Shown here one piece after another: positions 1 through 9,674 of a DNA stretch of 64,000 bases. Source of the stretch: Clostridia bacterium (GTDB lineage: Bacteria; Bacillota; Clostridia; TANB77; CAG-508); assembly GCA_017410505.1 (NCBI GenBank), contig JAFQQR010000027.1, positions 117,151 to 181,150 on the forward strand, in the 5' to 3' direction. The position numbers were made by a program, and so were the translations under genes. Below the pieces are notes generated by a model, which saw only the letters and a program-made list of their open reading frames with translations, searched no databases and was not told the DNA's origin. Within the stretch, counting starts at the first letter, position 1, and each line of letters opens with the position of its first letter.

Positions 1-3000
1 TGACCGCCAACATCCGACATCTGGCTTTCGACATCCGACATTTTCCCTCCGATTTCTTCCAAATCCAATGTATTTATATTTGTACAATGCATAATCTGTT
101 CTTTTAATTTTTCTAATGGATGCCCTGATATATATATTCCAAGCATTTCTTTTTCCATTGATAATAATTCTTTCTCTGGTAGCTCATCATATTCTTCGAA
201 TTTATATTTTTGTTTTTCCATTTCTTCTTTGTCTTGTTCATTTCCGATATCAAACATTGATACTTGTCCACTAAATCCTTTTTTATTACTACTTTGTATT
301 GTATCAATAATTGTTTCAAATGATGCTAACAGTGTTGCTCTTGTTTGTTCAAATTCTCCAAACACTCCTGCTTTTATTAAACTTTCTACACATTTTTTGT
401 TTACTTGGGTATTTGCTATTCTTTCACAAAAATCTGTAAATCCTTTATATTCTCCATTTTCTTTTCTTTCTTTAACAATGTTTTCTACAGGTACTGTTCC
501 TACATTTTTTATACTTCCAAGTCCAAAGCGTATTTTTCCGTCTTCTACTGTAAATTTTTCATAACTTTTGTTAATATCTGGTTTTAATATTTCTATTCCT
601 AATCTTTTACATTCATCTATGTATTGAGGCACTCTGTCTAAATTTCCTAAATAACTATTTAATGTTGCTGCCATAAATTCTGCTGGATAATATGCTTTTA
701 AATATGCTGTTCTATATGATACTACAGCATAACATGCTGCATGTGATTTATTGAATGCATATTTTGCAAATTCTGCCATTTCATCAAATATTTTATCTGC
801 TGATTTTTCATCTATTCCATTTCTTACACATCCGGGAACTATTACTTTTCCATCTTCATCTACTTGACCATGTATAAATACTTCTCTTTCTTTTGCCATT
901 ACATCTAGTTTTTTCTTCCCCATCGCTCTTCTTACTAAATCAGCTCTTCCTAAAGAATATCCTGCTAAATCTCTAACTATTTGCATAACTTGTTCTTGGT
1001 AAACCATACATCCATAGGTTACATTTAGTATTGGTTCCAAGCTTGGGTGTGTATATTCATTATGACCAGGATTTTGTTTTCCTCTGATATATCTTGGTAT
1101 TTGATCCATTGGTCCTGGTCTATAAAGCGAAACTCCTGCTATTAAGTCTTCTAAACAGTCTGGCTTTAGTTCTTTCATGAAGTTGGTCATACCTTGTGAT
1201 TCAAATTGGAATATTCCTGAAGAACTTCCTTCTTGCCATAATTTATATACTTTTGGATCTGACATTTCTTGGTCAAATTCTACATCTATTCCATGATTTT
1301 GTTTTACCATGTCTATTGTATTTTGAATTACTGTTAAATTTCGCAATCCTAAAAAGTCCATTTTTAGAAGTCCTAATTCTTCTAGTGTTGTCATTATATA
1401 TTGAGTATTTATTTGCCCATCTCTTACATATAGTGGCACATATGTGTCTACTGGGTCTTTTGTAATAACTACACCACATGCATGTGTTGAAGCCTGCCTT
1501 GGCATTCCTTCTAGTCCCATTGCTATATCTAATATTCTTCTTGTATTTTCATCATTTTCATATTTTTCTTTTAATTCTCTATTTTGTTCTATTGCTTTTT
1601 TTATAGTAATATGAATTTCATTTGGTATCATTTTTGCTAAGCTATCTGCTTCTGCATATGGATAATCTAAAACTCTTGCTACATCACGAATTACCATTTT
1701 CGCAGCCATTGTTCCAAATGTTATTATTTGTGATACATGATCATGTCCGTATTTTTCTGATACATAGTCTATTACTTCTTGTCTTCTTTCATCTGAAAAA
1801 TCAACATCAAAGTCTGGCATGCTTATTCTTTCTGGATTTAAAAATCTCTCAAATAGTAATCCATATTTAATTGGGTCTATATCTGTAATTTCAATTGCAT
1901 ATGCTAAAATTGAACCAGCCCCTGAACCTCTTCCTGGTCCTACTGGTATTGAATTAGTTTTTGCATAATGTATAAAATCCCATACTATTAAGTAATAATC
2001 TACATATCCCATTTTTTTTATAATTGAAAGTTCATAATCTACTCTTTTCTGAATTTCTTCAGTTATATCTTCTCCATATCTTTTTTTAATTCCATCATCA
2101 CATAATTTTTTTAAGAAATCATAATGTGTTGGATACTCTGGTGGTACATTATAATTTGGTAATATTGTATTTCCAAACTCAAATTCTACATTACATTTTT
2201 CTGCTATTTTTACTGTATTTTCTATTGCATCTGGAAATGCTGAAAAATATTCTGACATTTCTTCTGGTGATTTTACATATAATTCTTCTGTTTCAAATTT
2301 CATTCTATCTGGGTCACTCATTCTTTTTCCTGTTTGAATACATAATAAAACTTCATGATTATATGCATCTTCTTTTTTTAAATAATGAGCATCATTTGTT
2401 GCAACTAGCGGAATATCTAGTTTTCTCCCTAATTGTATTAATTTTTGGTTTGCTAAGACTTGCTCTCTTAAACCATTATTTTGTATTTCTATATAATAAT
2501 CTTCACCAAAAATATTTTTATGCCATAATGCTACTTCTTCTGCTTTTTCTGTATTTCCATTTAACAATGCCTGATTAACTTCTCCTGCTAAACATGCACT
2601 TAAACAAACTAATCCTTCATGATATTTTTCTAATATTTCTTTATCAATTCGAGGTTTATAATAATACCCTTCTACAAATCCTAATGAAACTAGTTTACTT
2701 AAATTTTTATATCCCTCATTATTTTTTGCAAGCAAAATCAAATGATAATAATGATTATCAATTCCTGGTTCTTTATCAAATCTTGTACGTGGTGCCACAT
2801 ACACTTCACACCCTATTATTGGTTTTACTCCCTCTTTTTTACAAGCTTTGTAAAAATCAATAACACCATACATTACACCATGGTCTGTTATCGCAATTGA
2901 ATCCATTCCTAACTCTTTTGCTCTTACTGGTAAATCTTTTATTCTATTTGCTCCATCTAATAAACTATACTCACTATGTATGTGCAAATGTACAAATTTC

Positions 3001-3005
3001 GACAT
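1..3005 (-). CDS. dnaE: DNA polymerase III alpha subunit DnaE (3' end cut off)
   Basis: Replicative polymerase alpha subunit of the DnaE family; the visible 1001 codons lack the C-terminal end, which lies left of the window. The N-terminal PHP domain starts with HLHIHSEYSLLDGA (residues 6-19). The polymerase core shows GRGSGAGS near residue 355, PDFDVDF near 395 with two catalytic Asp, and MDFLGLRNL near 548. The SGHPLEKLK stretch that precedes the OB fold lies just before the edge. The start is an ATG (3003-3005) with AGGAG-like sequence upstream. The last visible residues are a short MSDV repeat, an unusual linker. Downstream neighbours of this gene are outside the window; the RNHCP gene ends 14 bp upstream. 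Confidence 0.96.
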   Translation of the reverse strand, partial: MSKFVHLHIHSEYSLLDGANRIKDLPVRAKELGMDSIAITDHGVMYGVIDFYKACKKEGVKPIIGCEVYVAPRTRFDKEPGIDNHYYHLILLAKNNEGYKNLSKLVSLGFVEGYYYKPRIDKEILEKYHEGLVCLSACLAGEVNQALLNGNTEKAEEVALWHKNIFGEDYYIEIQNNGLREQVLANQKLIQLGRKLDIPLVATNDAHYLKKEDAYNHEVLLCIQTGKRMSDPDRMKFETEELYVKSPEEMSEYFSAFPDAIENTVKIAEKCNVEFEFGNTILPNYNVPPEYPTHYDFLKKLCDDGIKKRYGEDITEEIQKRVDYELSIIKKMGYVDYYLIVWDFIHYAKTNSIPVGPGRGSGAGSILAYAIEITDIDPIKYGLLFERFLNPERISMPDFDVDFSDERRQEVIDYVSEKYGHDHVSQIITFGTMAAKMVIRDVARVLDYPYAEADSLAKMIPNEIHITIKKAIEQNRELKEKYENDENTRRILDIAMGLEGMPRQASTHACGVVITKDPVDTYVPLYVRDGQINTQYIMTTLEELGLLKMDFLGLRNLTVIQNTIDMVKQNHGIDVEFDQEMSDPKVYKLWQEGSSSGIFQFESQGMTNFMKELKPDCLEDLIAGVSLYRPGPMDQIPRYIRGKQNPGHNEYTHPSLEPILNVTYGCMVYQEQVMQIVRDLAGYSLGRADLVRRAMGKKKLDVMAKEREVFIHGQVDEDGKVIVPGCVRNGIDEKSADKIFDEMAEFAKYAFNKSHAACYAVVSYRTAYLKAYYPAEFMAATLNSYLGNLDRVPQYIDECKRLGIEILKPDINKSYEKFTVEDGKIRFGLGSIKNVGTVPVENIVKERKENGEYKGFTDFCERIANTQVNKKCVESLIKAGVFGEFEQTRATLLASFETIIDTIQSSNKKGFSGQVSMFDIGNEQDKEEMEKQKYKFEEYDELPEKELLSMEKEMLGIYISGHPLEKLKEQIMHCTNINTLDLEEIGGKMSDVESQMSDVGG

Positions 3006-3019
3006 TTCTTTCTCCTTTT

Positions 3020-3337
3020 TTATATTTGTTTACTACTTAAATCTATTAATAAATCCATATTATCATCTTTAGCAGCTTTGTTTTTCCTTATTGCTCCACA
3101 TTTTTTACATTTAAAAATAATTACATATCCTTTTTTTCCGTCTATCTCCATGCTCACAGGTTCCAAATCTCCTTGACATTGTTCTAATCTATCTCCTGGA
3201 TTTTTATCTACATGTTTTGAATGTAAACAATATGGACAATGATTCCTACATGAATATCCTAATTGTGGTACTTTTTTCCCACAATTTTCACATATAAATT
3301 CTTCATCTATTTCTGTAAATCTACTATTTTTTAACAT
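3020..3337 (-). CDS. RNHCP domain protein
   Basis: Small protein of 105 residues recognised as the RNHCP family from the diagnostic RNHCPYCLHSKHVD (about residues 31-44). Four CxxC-type pairs (CENC, CPYC, CKKC and the C of YSC) suggest two zinc-ribbon sites. No biochemical function of the family is known to me. The gene sits between dnaE and a nucleoside kinase on the same strand. Its Shine-Dalgarno AGGAGG is directly preceded by a GTCCC-type palindrome (see that repeat). Confidence 0.85.
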   Translation of the reverse strand: MLKNSRFTEIDEEFICENCGKKVPQLGYSCRNHCPYCLHSKHVDKNPGDRLEQCQGDLEPVSMEIDGKKGYVIIFKCKKCGAIRKNKAAKDDNMDLLIDLSSKQI

Positions 3338-3340
3338 AAT

Positions 3341-3362
3341 TCCTCCTTGTCCAATTGGGACC
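3341..3362 (-). repeat. GTCCC palindrome abutting a Shine-Dalgarno site
   Basis: On the minus strand the spacer reads GGTCCCAATTGGACAAGGAG, then G and AATT before the ATG of the RNHCP gene. The palindromic GTCC-CAATT-GGAC lies directly against the AGGAGG. The same arrangement recurs before pheS, mrnC and the M24 peptidase gene. Confidence 0.6.
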
Positions 3363-5006
3363 TTAATGCAAGTCGAATGTCCCGCCTCCCAAAAATTCTT
3401 TTAACAATGAATTTGTTGGTATATACTCATTTGATATTGGTCTAAAATATTTTAATAGATTTATCAACCTTTGAGCCTCTGCATATTCTTTATTCCCCTT
3501 ATCTATTTCTTCCAATAAAGACATAGCTATTTCTTTCAACGCGCTCAATTCATATATTAATGATGTATTAAATATAGTATCTGCATCTTCTTGGAATGGG
3601 AATATATTTTTTCTTTCGCCTTCTGTTACTTTATTCCATGTATTTAATGTATTTAATGCAGAATATCCTCTAAATTGATAATCTCTTACCATTCTTCTTA
3701 TAAGTCGTGTATCTGTTGTTGATATTCTATTATATCTATCCATATTCAATACTGTTAGTGCACTTATATAGATTTTATATTTCTGGTCTTTTGATATTTG
3801 ACTTGTTAATTTATCATTTAAACAATGTATTCCCTCTATTACCAATACTTCGTCTTCTGCCAATTTTAATTTCTTTCCATTATATTTTTTGGTTCCCAAA
3901 TGGAAGTCAAATTCTGGCATTTCTACTTCTTCACCATTTAACAATTTTACAAGATGTTCATTAAACAATTCTAAATCTATAGCTTCTATACATTCAAAAT
4001 TATATTCTCCATTTTCATCTCTAGGAGTATCTTTTCTTTCTACAAAATAATTATCAACAGATATTGTTACTGGTTTTAATCCATTTAATCTTAATTGGAT
4101 TCCTAATCTTTGTGCAAATGTAGTTTTTCCAGATGATGATGGTCCTGCTATTAAAATCATTTTTACATTTTTTCTTTTTACTATATCATCTGCTATATTT
4201 GCTATTTTTTTCTCATGCAATGCTTCTGCAAGCATTATCACATCTTTTATTCTATCTTCCTCTATTGCTTTATTTAATTTGTAGACTGTATTTACATCTA
4301 ACACTAAATGTATTTTTTCAAATTCTTCTAATGCCCATGCTAATTTTTTTGTCTCTACAAATTCAGGTAATTCTGTTGGCGCTTGCGAACTTGGATATCT
4401 TATTAAAAATCCATCCTTATATTTTACTATATCAAATAATTCTATTACACCTGTTCTATTTGCAAGTACCCCGTAACAATAATTATAATACTCTTCACAA
4501 TAATACATATATATTATATCATTTTCCTTAAAATCAAACTGAAGCCTTCCTTTTGATGTATTTGTTTCTGCATATAATTTTCGAGCTTCCTGTCTATTCA
4601 TTTCGACTTTCTTAATTTTTAAATCACTATCAATTATTTCTTGCATTTTTGATTTCAAATTTTCTATAAAATCTTTTGTTATTTCTATATTATCACACTT
4701 GCAAAACATTGCATTTCCTAATTGATATTCAACCATTATTTTTTCTTTTTGATATAAACTTTCAAATGCTTTGCCCATTATATACACTAATGTTCTTATA
4801 TATATTTTAATTCCTTCTTTTGAAGATGTATCTAATAATTCTATTTTTGCATTCTCTTCAATTGGTGTTTCTAAATTTCTATATTCATTGTTGTATATAC
4901 ACCCAACTACTCCATATTTGCTTTTTTCTATTTCTTCTCTAAAAGCTTGATTTACTGTTTCCCCATCATTTTTAAGTATTTCTCTACCATTATATATCAC
5001 TTTCAT
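3363..5006 (-). CDS. Nucleoside (uridine-type) kinase with N-terminal TGS/SAD-like region
   Basis: 547 residues. The C-terminal half is a uridine kinase/phosphoribulokinase-type P-loop enzyme: GPSSSGKTTFAQ near residue 287, then VDNYF and a basic region with RLIRRMVRDYQFRG. The N-terminal half resembles the TGS and second-additional domains of threonyl-tRNA synthetases; this fusion is a known Firmicutes nucleoside kinase family. Expected reaction: NTP-dependent phosphorylation of a nucleoside such as uridine; the substrate is not fixed by sequence. ATG start 3 codons after a GGAGG-type site (aggGAGGaattgaactgga on the minus strand). Confidence 0.85.
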   Translation of the reverse strand: MKVIYNGREILKNDGETVNQAFREEIEKSKYGVVGCIYNNEYRNLETPIEENAKIELLDTSSKEGIKIYIRTLVYIMGKAFESLYQKEKIMVEYQLGNAMFCKCDNIEITKDFIENLKSKMQEIIDSDLKIKKVEMNRQEARKLYAETNTSKGRLQFDFKENDIIYMYYCEEYYNYCYGVLANRTGVIELFDIVKYKDGFLIRYPSSQAPTELPEFVETKKLAWALEEFEKIHLVLDVNTVYKLNKAIEEDRIKDVIMLAEALHEKKIANIADDIVKRKNVKMILIAGPSSSGKTTFAQRLGIQLRLNGLKPVTISVDNYFVERKDTPRDENGEYNFECIEAIDLELFNEHLVKLLNGEEVEMPEFDFHLGTKKYNGKKLKLAEDEVLVIEGIHCLNDKLTSQISKDQKYKIYISALTVLNMDRYNRISTTDTRLIRRMVRDYQFRGYSALNTLNTWNKVTEGERKNIFPFQEDADTIFNTSLIYELSALKEIAMSLLEEIDKGNKEYAEAQRLINLLKYFRPISNEYIPTNSLLKEFLGGGTFDLH

Positions 5007-5093
5007 TCCAGTTCAATTCCTCCCTTTTGCCTTATTATTCATCTTATTTTATATCAATCACATAAATAAGTCAATCTGTTTTTAAGTTTCGCC

Positions 5094-5153
5094 TTTTTAA
5101 TATTATTTCAAGAGCTAAGTCCTAGGAGTAAGCTCTTGAAATAATATTAAAAA
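5094..5153. repeat. Perfect 23-bp inverted repeat with 14-nt loop
   Basis: Arms 5094-5116 and 5131-5153 are exact reverse complements (TTTTTAATATTATTTCAAGA...); the loop is AAGTCCTAGGAGTA. On neither strand does a T-tract follow the 3' arm, so it is not a normal intrinsic terminator. It lies between the nucleoside kinase gene and the terminator of the BY-kinase gene. Confidence 0.8.
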
Positions 5154-5204
5154 AATATATAGTGGAAATTCCCATTTAATACTATAGGAATATTCCACTA
5201 TATA
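5154..5204 (-). terminator. Intrinsic terminator of the BY-kinase gene
   Basis: Minus-strand hairpin TATATAGTGGAA / TTCCACTATATA with an inner GGAA/TTCC pairing, followed by a run of T. It lies 3 bp past the stop codon. Confidence 0.8.
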
Positions 5205-5207
5205 CCT

Positions 5208-7457
5208 TTAATTATTCATTGCCTTAAGATTTACAATTTCCTCATTTAAATCAATAATACATGTTGACATTTTTTCTAAATCTTCATAATTTATACCATC
5301 ATTAATTTTAAATGATTTTTTAGTCTGTCTTTTTCTTCTTTCTTTTAATGATTCAAAACTTATAATATTTCCTGCACTTTTTACTTTATTTTCTTGTATT
5401 TTTTCATTTATTTCTGCTAATCTTTCTTCATAATTCATTTTCTCTATTTTTTCTAATAATTCTGAATTGCTATTAAGCTGCAACTCTTTTAAATTCTTAA
5501 TTTCATTATTTAAGATATTTACTTCTTCCATAAATTTTTGTAATATTTTTGTAATATCTTCTCTATCTTTTTCTTTTATTTCTTCTATCTTTCTTTCATA
5601 CTCTTCTCTACTATTTATTATTTTAGCATTCATTTCTTCTAGTTTTTCTTCACTGTTTACTTTCTCTATTTGTTCTAATAATTGATAATTACTATTAATT
5701 TGCAACTCTTTTAAATTTTTAATTTCAATATTTGAATTAGTTACTTCTTTCATAAATTCCTGCATCATTTTTTCCATTTTATCTTCATTATTTAGCTTTT
5801 CTATCTTATCATTTATTTCTTGGAACTTTTCTTCATGATTCATTTTTTCTATTTTTTCTAATAATTGTTTATTGTTAGTAGTTTGTATTTTCTTTAATTT
5901 ATTTATATCATCTTTTATGATTTTTACTTGGCAATCAAGTATATTATTTTCTATTTGTAAATTTTCTTCTACTATTTCTTCTTTTTTATTTAGCAATTCT
6001 TCTTTTATATTGTTTTCTGCAATTTTTATAATGTCTTCCAAAGAAATCATATTTGTTTTTTCTTCTAGTTTTTCAATATCTTCTGCTTCTTCTGAACTAT
6101 AATATCCATATTTTTTTCCGTAATACTTTCCGCCTTGTATTTGAATTTTATTAGATATCACACCTAAAATCTTTCCATTTACATCTTCTATTGATTTTTT
6201 TACCTTTTTTAAATCTGTTATTTTTGTTTTTTTATTTTCTGCTATTAAAATTGTACTATCTACCATAGATGATAATGCAATACTATCTGATACTAGCATA
6301 CATGATGTACCATCTAATAAAACTATGTCATACATACTTTTTAATAAATCTAATAATTTTTTCATGTTGTTTGATGATATTAATTCTGCTGGATTTGGTG
6401 GTATTGTTCCATTTTGTAATATATGTAAATTTGGTATTTTTGTTTCTTGTATATATTTTCTAGATTTCTCTAAATTTTCTAATTTATTATCAGATATTTC
6501 TTTAATAAAATCTGACAACCCTTCTTGTTTCTCTATGTCAAATATATTATTTTTGTCACTTTGATTTCTTAAATCAGTGTCTACTAAAATTACTTTTTTA
6601 TTGGCTTGTGCAAATGCTACTGCCATATTATTTGCAATCCAACTTTTTCCTTCTCCTTGTTTAGGACTTGTAAACAATATTGTCCTTTTATTTTTAGCAT
6701 ATAATATATTAGTTCTTGTTGTTTTTATACATTCTACTATATAAGATTTTGGATTATTTTTAATTACTAGTTCATCATTATCTTTATATACTGGTAATGT
6801 TCCTATATTTTTTAATCTAACATTAAATTCTATATCTTTTTCATCTTTTATAGTATCATCTAAAAGATATATGGCCATTACTAATATAGCTGATACAAAT
6901 ATTCCTCCAATTGTAAATATTATCATATCTTTTGTATGATTTATATTATATGGGATATTTTCTACTTCTGCTTCATCTACTATTTTTATATTTTCTAAAT
7001 TATAAATATCTTTTATTTGTTCTGAAAAAACTTTTGATAATTCATTTGCTATATTTTTTGCTGTTTCTGGATTACCATTTTTTACAGAAATTTTTAAAAA
7101 TTGTGTTTTGTCTATTTGTTTTACTTCTATATTATTCTGTAATTCACTAACAGACATTTTTAACCCTAGATTTTCTATTGTTTTTTCTATAACATTTGTA
7201 CTCTTAGCAATACTACTATATGTAGATATTAAACTAGAATTTATTGTTAAGTCTGTTTGTGTTACTTCCTTATTTTCTTCACTTTCATCTGCGACTAATA
7301 ATATTTTTACAGATGAATTGTATTGAGGCTTCTTATAGTAATAGGAATAAGTATAACCTAGCATTATACTAAGTAATAATATTAATATGATAAATACTTT
7401 TTTAGAAAAAATTATTCCTAATATTCTTTTAATATCAATATTTTCATAATTTTCCAT
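5208..7457 (-). CDS. Wzz/BY-kinase fusion (CpsD type) with long coiled-coil tail
   Basis: 749 residues. An N-terminal Wzz region has two membrane helices (about residues 20-41 and 178-199). A bacterial tyrosine kinase/ParA-like domain follows, with Walker A PKQGEGKS near 265, A' ILVDTDLR and Walker B IVLLDGTS. A tyrosine cluster YYGKKYGYY lies near 442-450, where such kinases autophosphorylate. Unusually the protein then runs on for about 300 residues of coiled coil containing repeats of LKELQxNSNxxLLEKIEKMN (three clear copies). The family controls exopolysaccharide chain length, but no polysaccharide genes lie next to it here. It is divergent from sspH and ends in its own terminator, so it looks monocistronic. 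Confidence 0.85.
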   Translation of the reverse strand: MENYENIDIKRILGIIFSKKVFIILILLLSIMLGYTYSYYYKKPQYNSSVKILLVADESEENKEVTQTDLTINSSLISTYSSIAKSTNVIEKTIENLGLKMSVSELQNNIEVKQIDKTQFLKISVKNGNPETAKNIANELSKVFSEQIKDIYNLENIKIVDEAEVENIPYNINHTKDMIIFTIGGIFVSAILVMAIYLLDDTIKDEKDIEFNVRLKNIGTLPVYKDNDELVIKNNPKSYIVECIKTTRTNILYAKNKRTILFTSPKQGEGKSWIANNMAVAFAQANKKVILVDTDLRNQSDKNNIFDIEKQEGLSDFIKEISDNKLENLEKSRKYIQETKIPNLHILQNGTIPPNPAELISSNNMKKLLDLLKSMYDIVLLDGTSCMLVSDSIALSSMVDSTILIAENKKTKITDLKKVKKSIEDVNGKILGVISNKIQIQGGKYYGKKYGYYSSEEAEDIEKLEEKTNMISLEDIIKIAENNIKEELLNKKEEIVEENLQIENNILDCQVKIIKDDINKLKKIQTTNNKQLLEKIEKMNHEEKFQEINDKIEKLNNEDKMEKMMQEFMKEVTNSNIEIKNLKELQINSNYQLLEQIEKVNSEEKLEEMNAKIINSREEYERKIEEIKEKDREDITKILQKFMEEVNILNNEIKNLKELQLNSNSELLEKIEKMNYEERLAEINEKIQENKVKSAGNIISFESLKERRKRQTKKSFKINDGINYEDLEKMSTCIIDLNEEIVNLKAMNN

Positions 7458-7612
7458 TTACATCACCTATTTAAAATTATACCACATTTTAGTAATTATT
7501 GCAACACTTTATGTTTATTTGTATGGTTGTAAATTTTTTTTATTATAATTTCTAGTTATATTTTTCCGTATTATGGATATAATTTTATTAATATCTTATA
7601 GGAGGGATTATT

Positions 7613-7801
7613 ATGAACCTTGAAAGAATACATCATATTTTAAATAATAAACTAAAATGTGATATTTTTTATGATGAACGCCCCGTTTGGATACAAGGAA
7701 TTGATGACTCTAACGATGTTGCTAAAATAGGCTTTGTAGACAATTTTGAAGAAAAAGATGTGTATATAGAGGACTTATATGAAAGAAATCTATATAATTA
7801 A
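7613..7801 (+). CDS. sspH: Small acid-soluble spore protein, H type
   Basis: 62 residues, beginning MNLERIHHILNNK and containing VWIQGIDDSNDVAKIGFVDN, which fits the SASP-H family (MNxxRAxxIL... VWIExVDE). These minor spore proteins are made in the forespore late in sporulation and bind or accompany spore DNA. A strong AGGAGG lies 8 nt before the ATG. It is a single-gene unit: divergent from the BY-kinase gene and convergent with glyS, with a shared terminator. Confidence 0.85.
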   Translation: MNLERIHHILNNKLKCDIFYDERPVWIQGIDDSNDVAKIGFVDNFEEKDVYIEDLYERNLYN

Positions 7802-7805
7802 AACT

Positions 7806-7861
7806 TGTCATATCTAAAAAACGACCAATAGATAAAATAATCTGTTGGTCGTTCAAGTTTT
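7806..7861. terminator. Bidirectional terminator between sspH and glyS
   Basis: The stem AACGACCAATAGAT pairs with ATCTGTTGGTCGTT (one mismatch), and outer AAAACTTG/CAAGTTTT arms flank it. The minus strand has TTTTTT after the stem, and the plus strand reads GTTCAAGTTTT. Confidence 0.8.
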
Positions 7862-7871
7862 AAAATATTAC

Positions 7872-9254
7872 TTAAAATTCAACTCTTTCTGAAATCCAGC
7901 CTTCTAATTCATCAATTTTAACTCTAACTTGTTCCATTGTATCCCTATCTCTTATAGTAACTGAATTATCCTCTAATGTATCAAAATCAACAGTTACACA
8001 ATAAGGTGTTCCAATTTCGTCCTCTCTTCTATATCTTTTTCCAATACTTCCTGCCTCATCATAATCACACATAAATTTCTTAGATAATTTTGTATATACT
8101 TCTTGTGATTTTTCTGATAATTTCTTAGATAATGGTAATACTGCTACTTTGAATGGCGCTAAAGCTGGATGTAAATGTAATACAACTCTTGTATCTCCTT
8201 CTGCAATTTCTTCTTCATCATAGCTATTGCATAAAAATGCTAATACTACCCTATCAGCTCCCAATGATGGTTCTATTACATATGGTACATATTTTTCGTT
8301 TGTTTCTGGGTCTTGATATGATAAATCTTGTTTTGAATGATTTATATGTTGTTTTAAGTCATAATCTGTTCTATCTGCAATTCCCCATAATTCACCCCAT
8401 CCAAATGGAAATGCAAATTCAATATCAGTTGTTGCTTTACTATAAAATACTAATTCTTCTGGAGAATGGTCTCTCAGTCTAATATTTTCTTTTTTCATTC
8501 CTAAGTCTAATAGCCATTTTTCGCAATAATCTTTCCAATATTTATACCACTCTAAATCTGTTCCTGGCTTACAGAAAAATTCAAGTTCCATTTGTTCAAA
8601 TTCTCTTGTTCTAAATGTAAAATTTCCTGGTGTTATTTCGTTTCTAAAAGCTTTTCCTATTTGAGCAATACCCATTGGTATTTTCTTTCTAGATGTTCTT
8701 ACAACACTTTTAAAGTCCACAAATATTCCTTGAGCTGTTTCTGGTCTTAAATAAATTTCTGATGTTGTATCTTCTGTTACTCCTTGGAATGTTTTAAACA
8801 TCAAATTAAACTTTCTTATATCTGTAAAGTTTGTTTTTCCACAAGATGGGCATGGTATTTTATTTCCTATAATAAAATCTATTAATTCTTTATCTGTCAT
8901 TCCATCTGCTATCATATCATTTCTATTATCGTGTGCCCATTCTTCTATTAATTTATCTGCTCTATGTCTTGTTTTACATTCTTTACAGTCTATTAATGGA
9001 TCTGAAAATCCTCCTACATGCCCTGATGCAACCCATGTTTCAGGATTCATTAATATTGCAGCATCAAGCCCTACAACATTTGGTTGCTCTTGTATGAATT
9101 TTTTTCTCCAAGCTGCTTTTACATTATTTTTTAATTCATTTCCTAAAGGACCATAATCCCATGTATTTGCTAATCCTCCATAAATTTCTGAACCCGGATA
9201 TATAAACCCTCTGTTTTTGCATAATGCAACTAATGTGTCCATTGACTTTAACAT
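7872..9254 (-). CDS. glyS: Glycyl-tRNA synthetase, single-chain (alpha2) type
   Basis: 460 residues, the length of the homodimeric class II enzyme. Motifs: [18 protein letters not shown] at the N-terminus, a zinc-binding CKEC...CPSC pair, class II motif 2 in [25 protein letters not shown], and motif 3 in [13 protein letters not shown]. The C-terminal anticodon-binding domain begins around [13 protein letters not shown]. It charges tRNA-Gly in the cytoplasm. It is preceded by a T-box leader and by tRNA-Trp on the same strand. AGGAGG precedes the ATG. Confidence 0.97.
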   Translation of the reverse strand: MLKSMDTLVALCKNRGFIYPGSEIYGGLANTWDYGPLGNELKNNVKAAWRKKFIQEQPNVVGLDAAILMNPETWVASGHVGGFSDPLIDCKECKTRHRADKLIEEWAHDNRNDMIADGMTDKELIDFIIGNKIPCPSCGKTNFTDIRKFNLMFKTFQGVTEDTTSEIYLRPETAQGIFVDFKSVVRTSRKKIPMGIAQIGKAFRNEITPGNFTFRTREFEQMELEFFCKPGTDLEWYKYWKDYCEKWLLDLGMKKENIRLRDHSPEELVFYSKATTDIEFAFPFGWGELWGIADRTDYDLKQHINHSKQDLSYQDPETNEKYVPYVIEPSLGADRVVLAFLCNSYDEEEIAEGDTRVVLHLHPALAPFKVAVLPLSKKLSEKSQEVYTKLSKKFMCDYDEAGSIGKRYRREDEIGTPYCVTVDFDTLEDNSVTIRDRDTMEQVRVKIDELEGWISERVEF

Positions 9255-9287
9255 AAAAATTCCTCCTTTTGATAACTTTTACTTTAA

Positions 9288-9475
9288 CAAAAAAACTTTC
9301 ATACCTAGCCATATAAAACAGCTAGGGACGAAAGTTTTATTCCGCGTTTCCACCCTAATTCTTAAAACTTTAAGATTAAATCTTCTATTTTAAGCACCTT
9401 AATTTTTAAATTACTCCAAAGCTCCCCATGCTAATTTTATTGCAAGTTTTTCACCATTTTACTCACTCTCTAATA
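9288..9475 (-). promoter_or_regulatory. T-box riboswitch leader of glyS
   Basis: On the minus strand the T-box antiterminator sequence AGGGTGGAAACGCGGAAT is followed by a terminator hairpin (AAACTTTCGTCCCTAGC paired with GCTAGGTATGAAAGTTT) and a T-run. Upstream the leader has the AGAGAGTGAG-type stem I start near 9470. By family knowledge, uncharged tRNA-Gly stabilises the antiterminator and allows glyS transcription. I did not assign the specifier codon. Confidence 0.88.
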
Positions 9476-9529
9476 ATAAAATTTTATAGCATTTTTTCTT
9501 CTTCCACGTAATGTTTATTTACTTTTAAA

Positions 9530-9604
9530 TGGCAGGGGTAGAAGGACTCGAACCCTCACAGGCGGTTTTGGAGACCGATGTGCTACCATTGACACTATAC
9601 CCCT
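9530..9604 (-). tRNA. tRNA-Trp (anticodon CCA)
   Basis: A cloverleaf on the minus strand starts AGGGGTATAGTGTCAATGG and has anticodon arm CGGTCTCCAAAACCG (loop CTCCAAA, anticodon CCA). The T-arm is GGGTTCGAGTCC and the end is GCCA with an encoded CCA. It is immediately upstream of the glyS T-box leader, so the two may be co-transcribed. Confidence 0.95.
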
Positions 9605-9674
9605 ATATTTGAATCAATTTTTAAATTCATTTATTATATTAACATAGTTTTTTATTTTTGACAAGCTTTATATA

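Noticed and set aside
5094-5153. Palindrome as an intrinsic terminator
   Set aside because: T-runs lie 5' of the stem on both strands rather than 3'.
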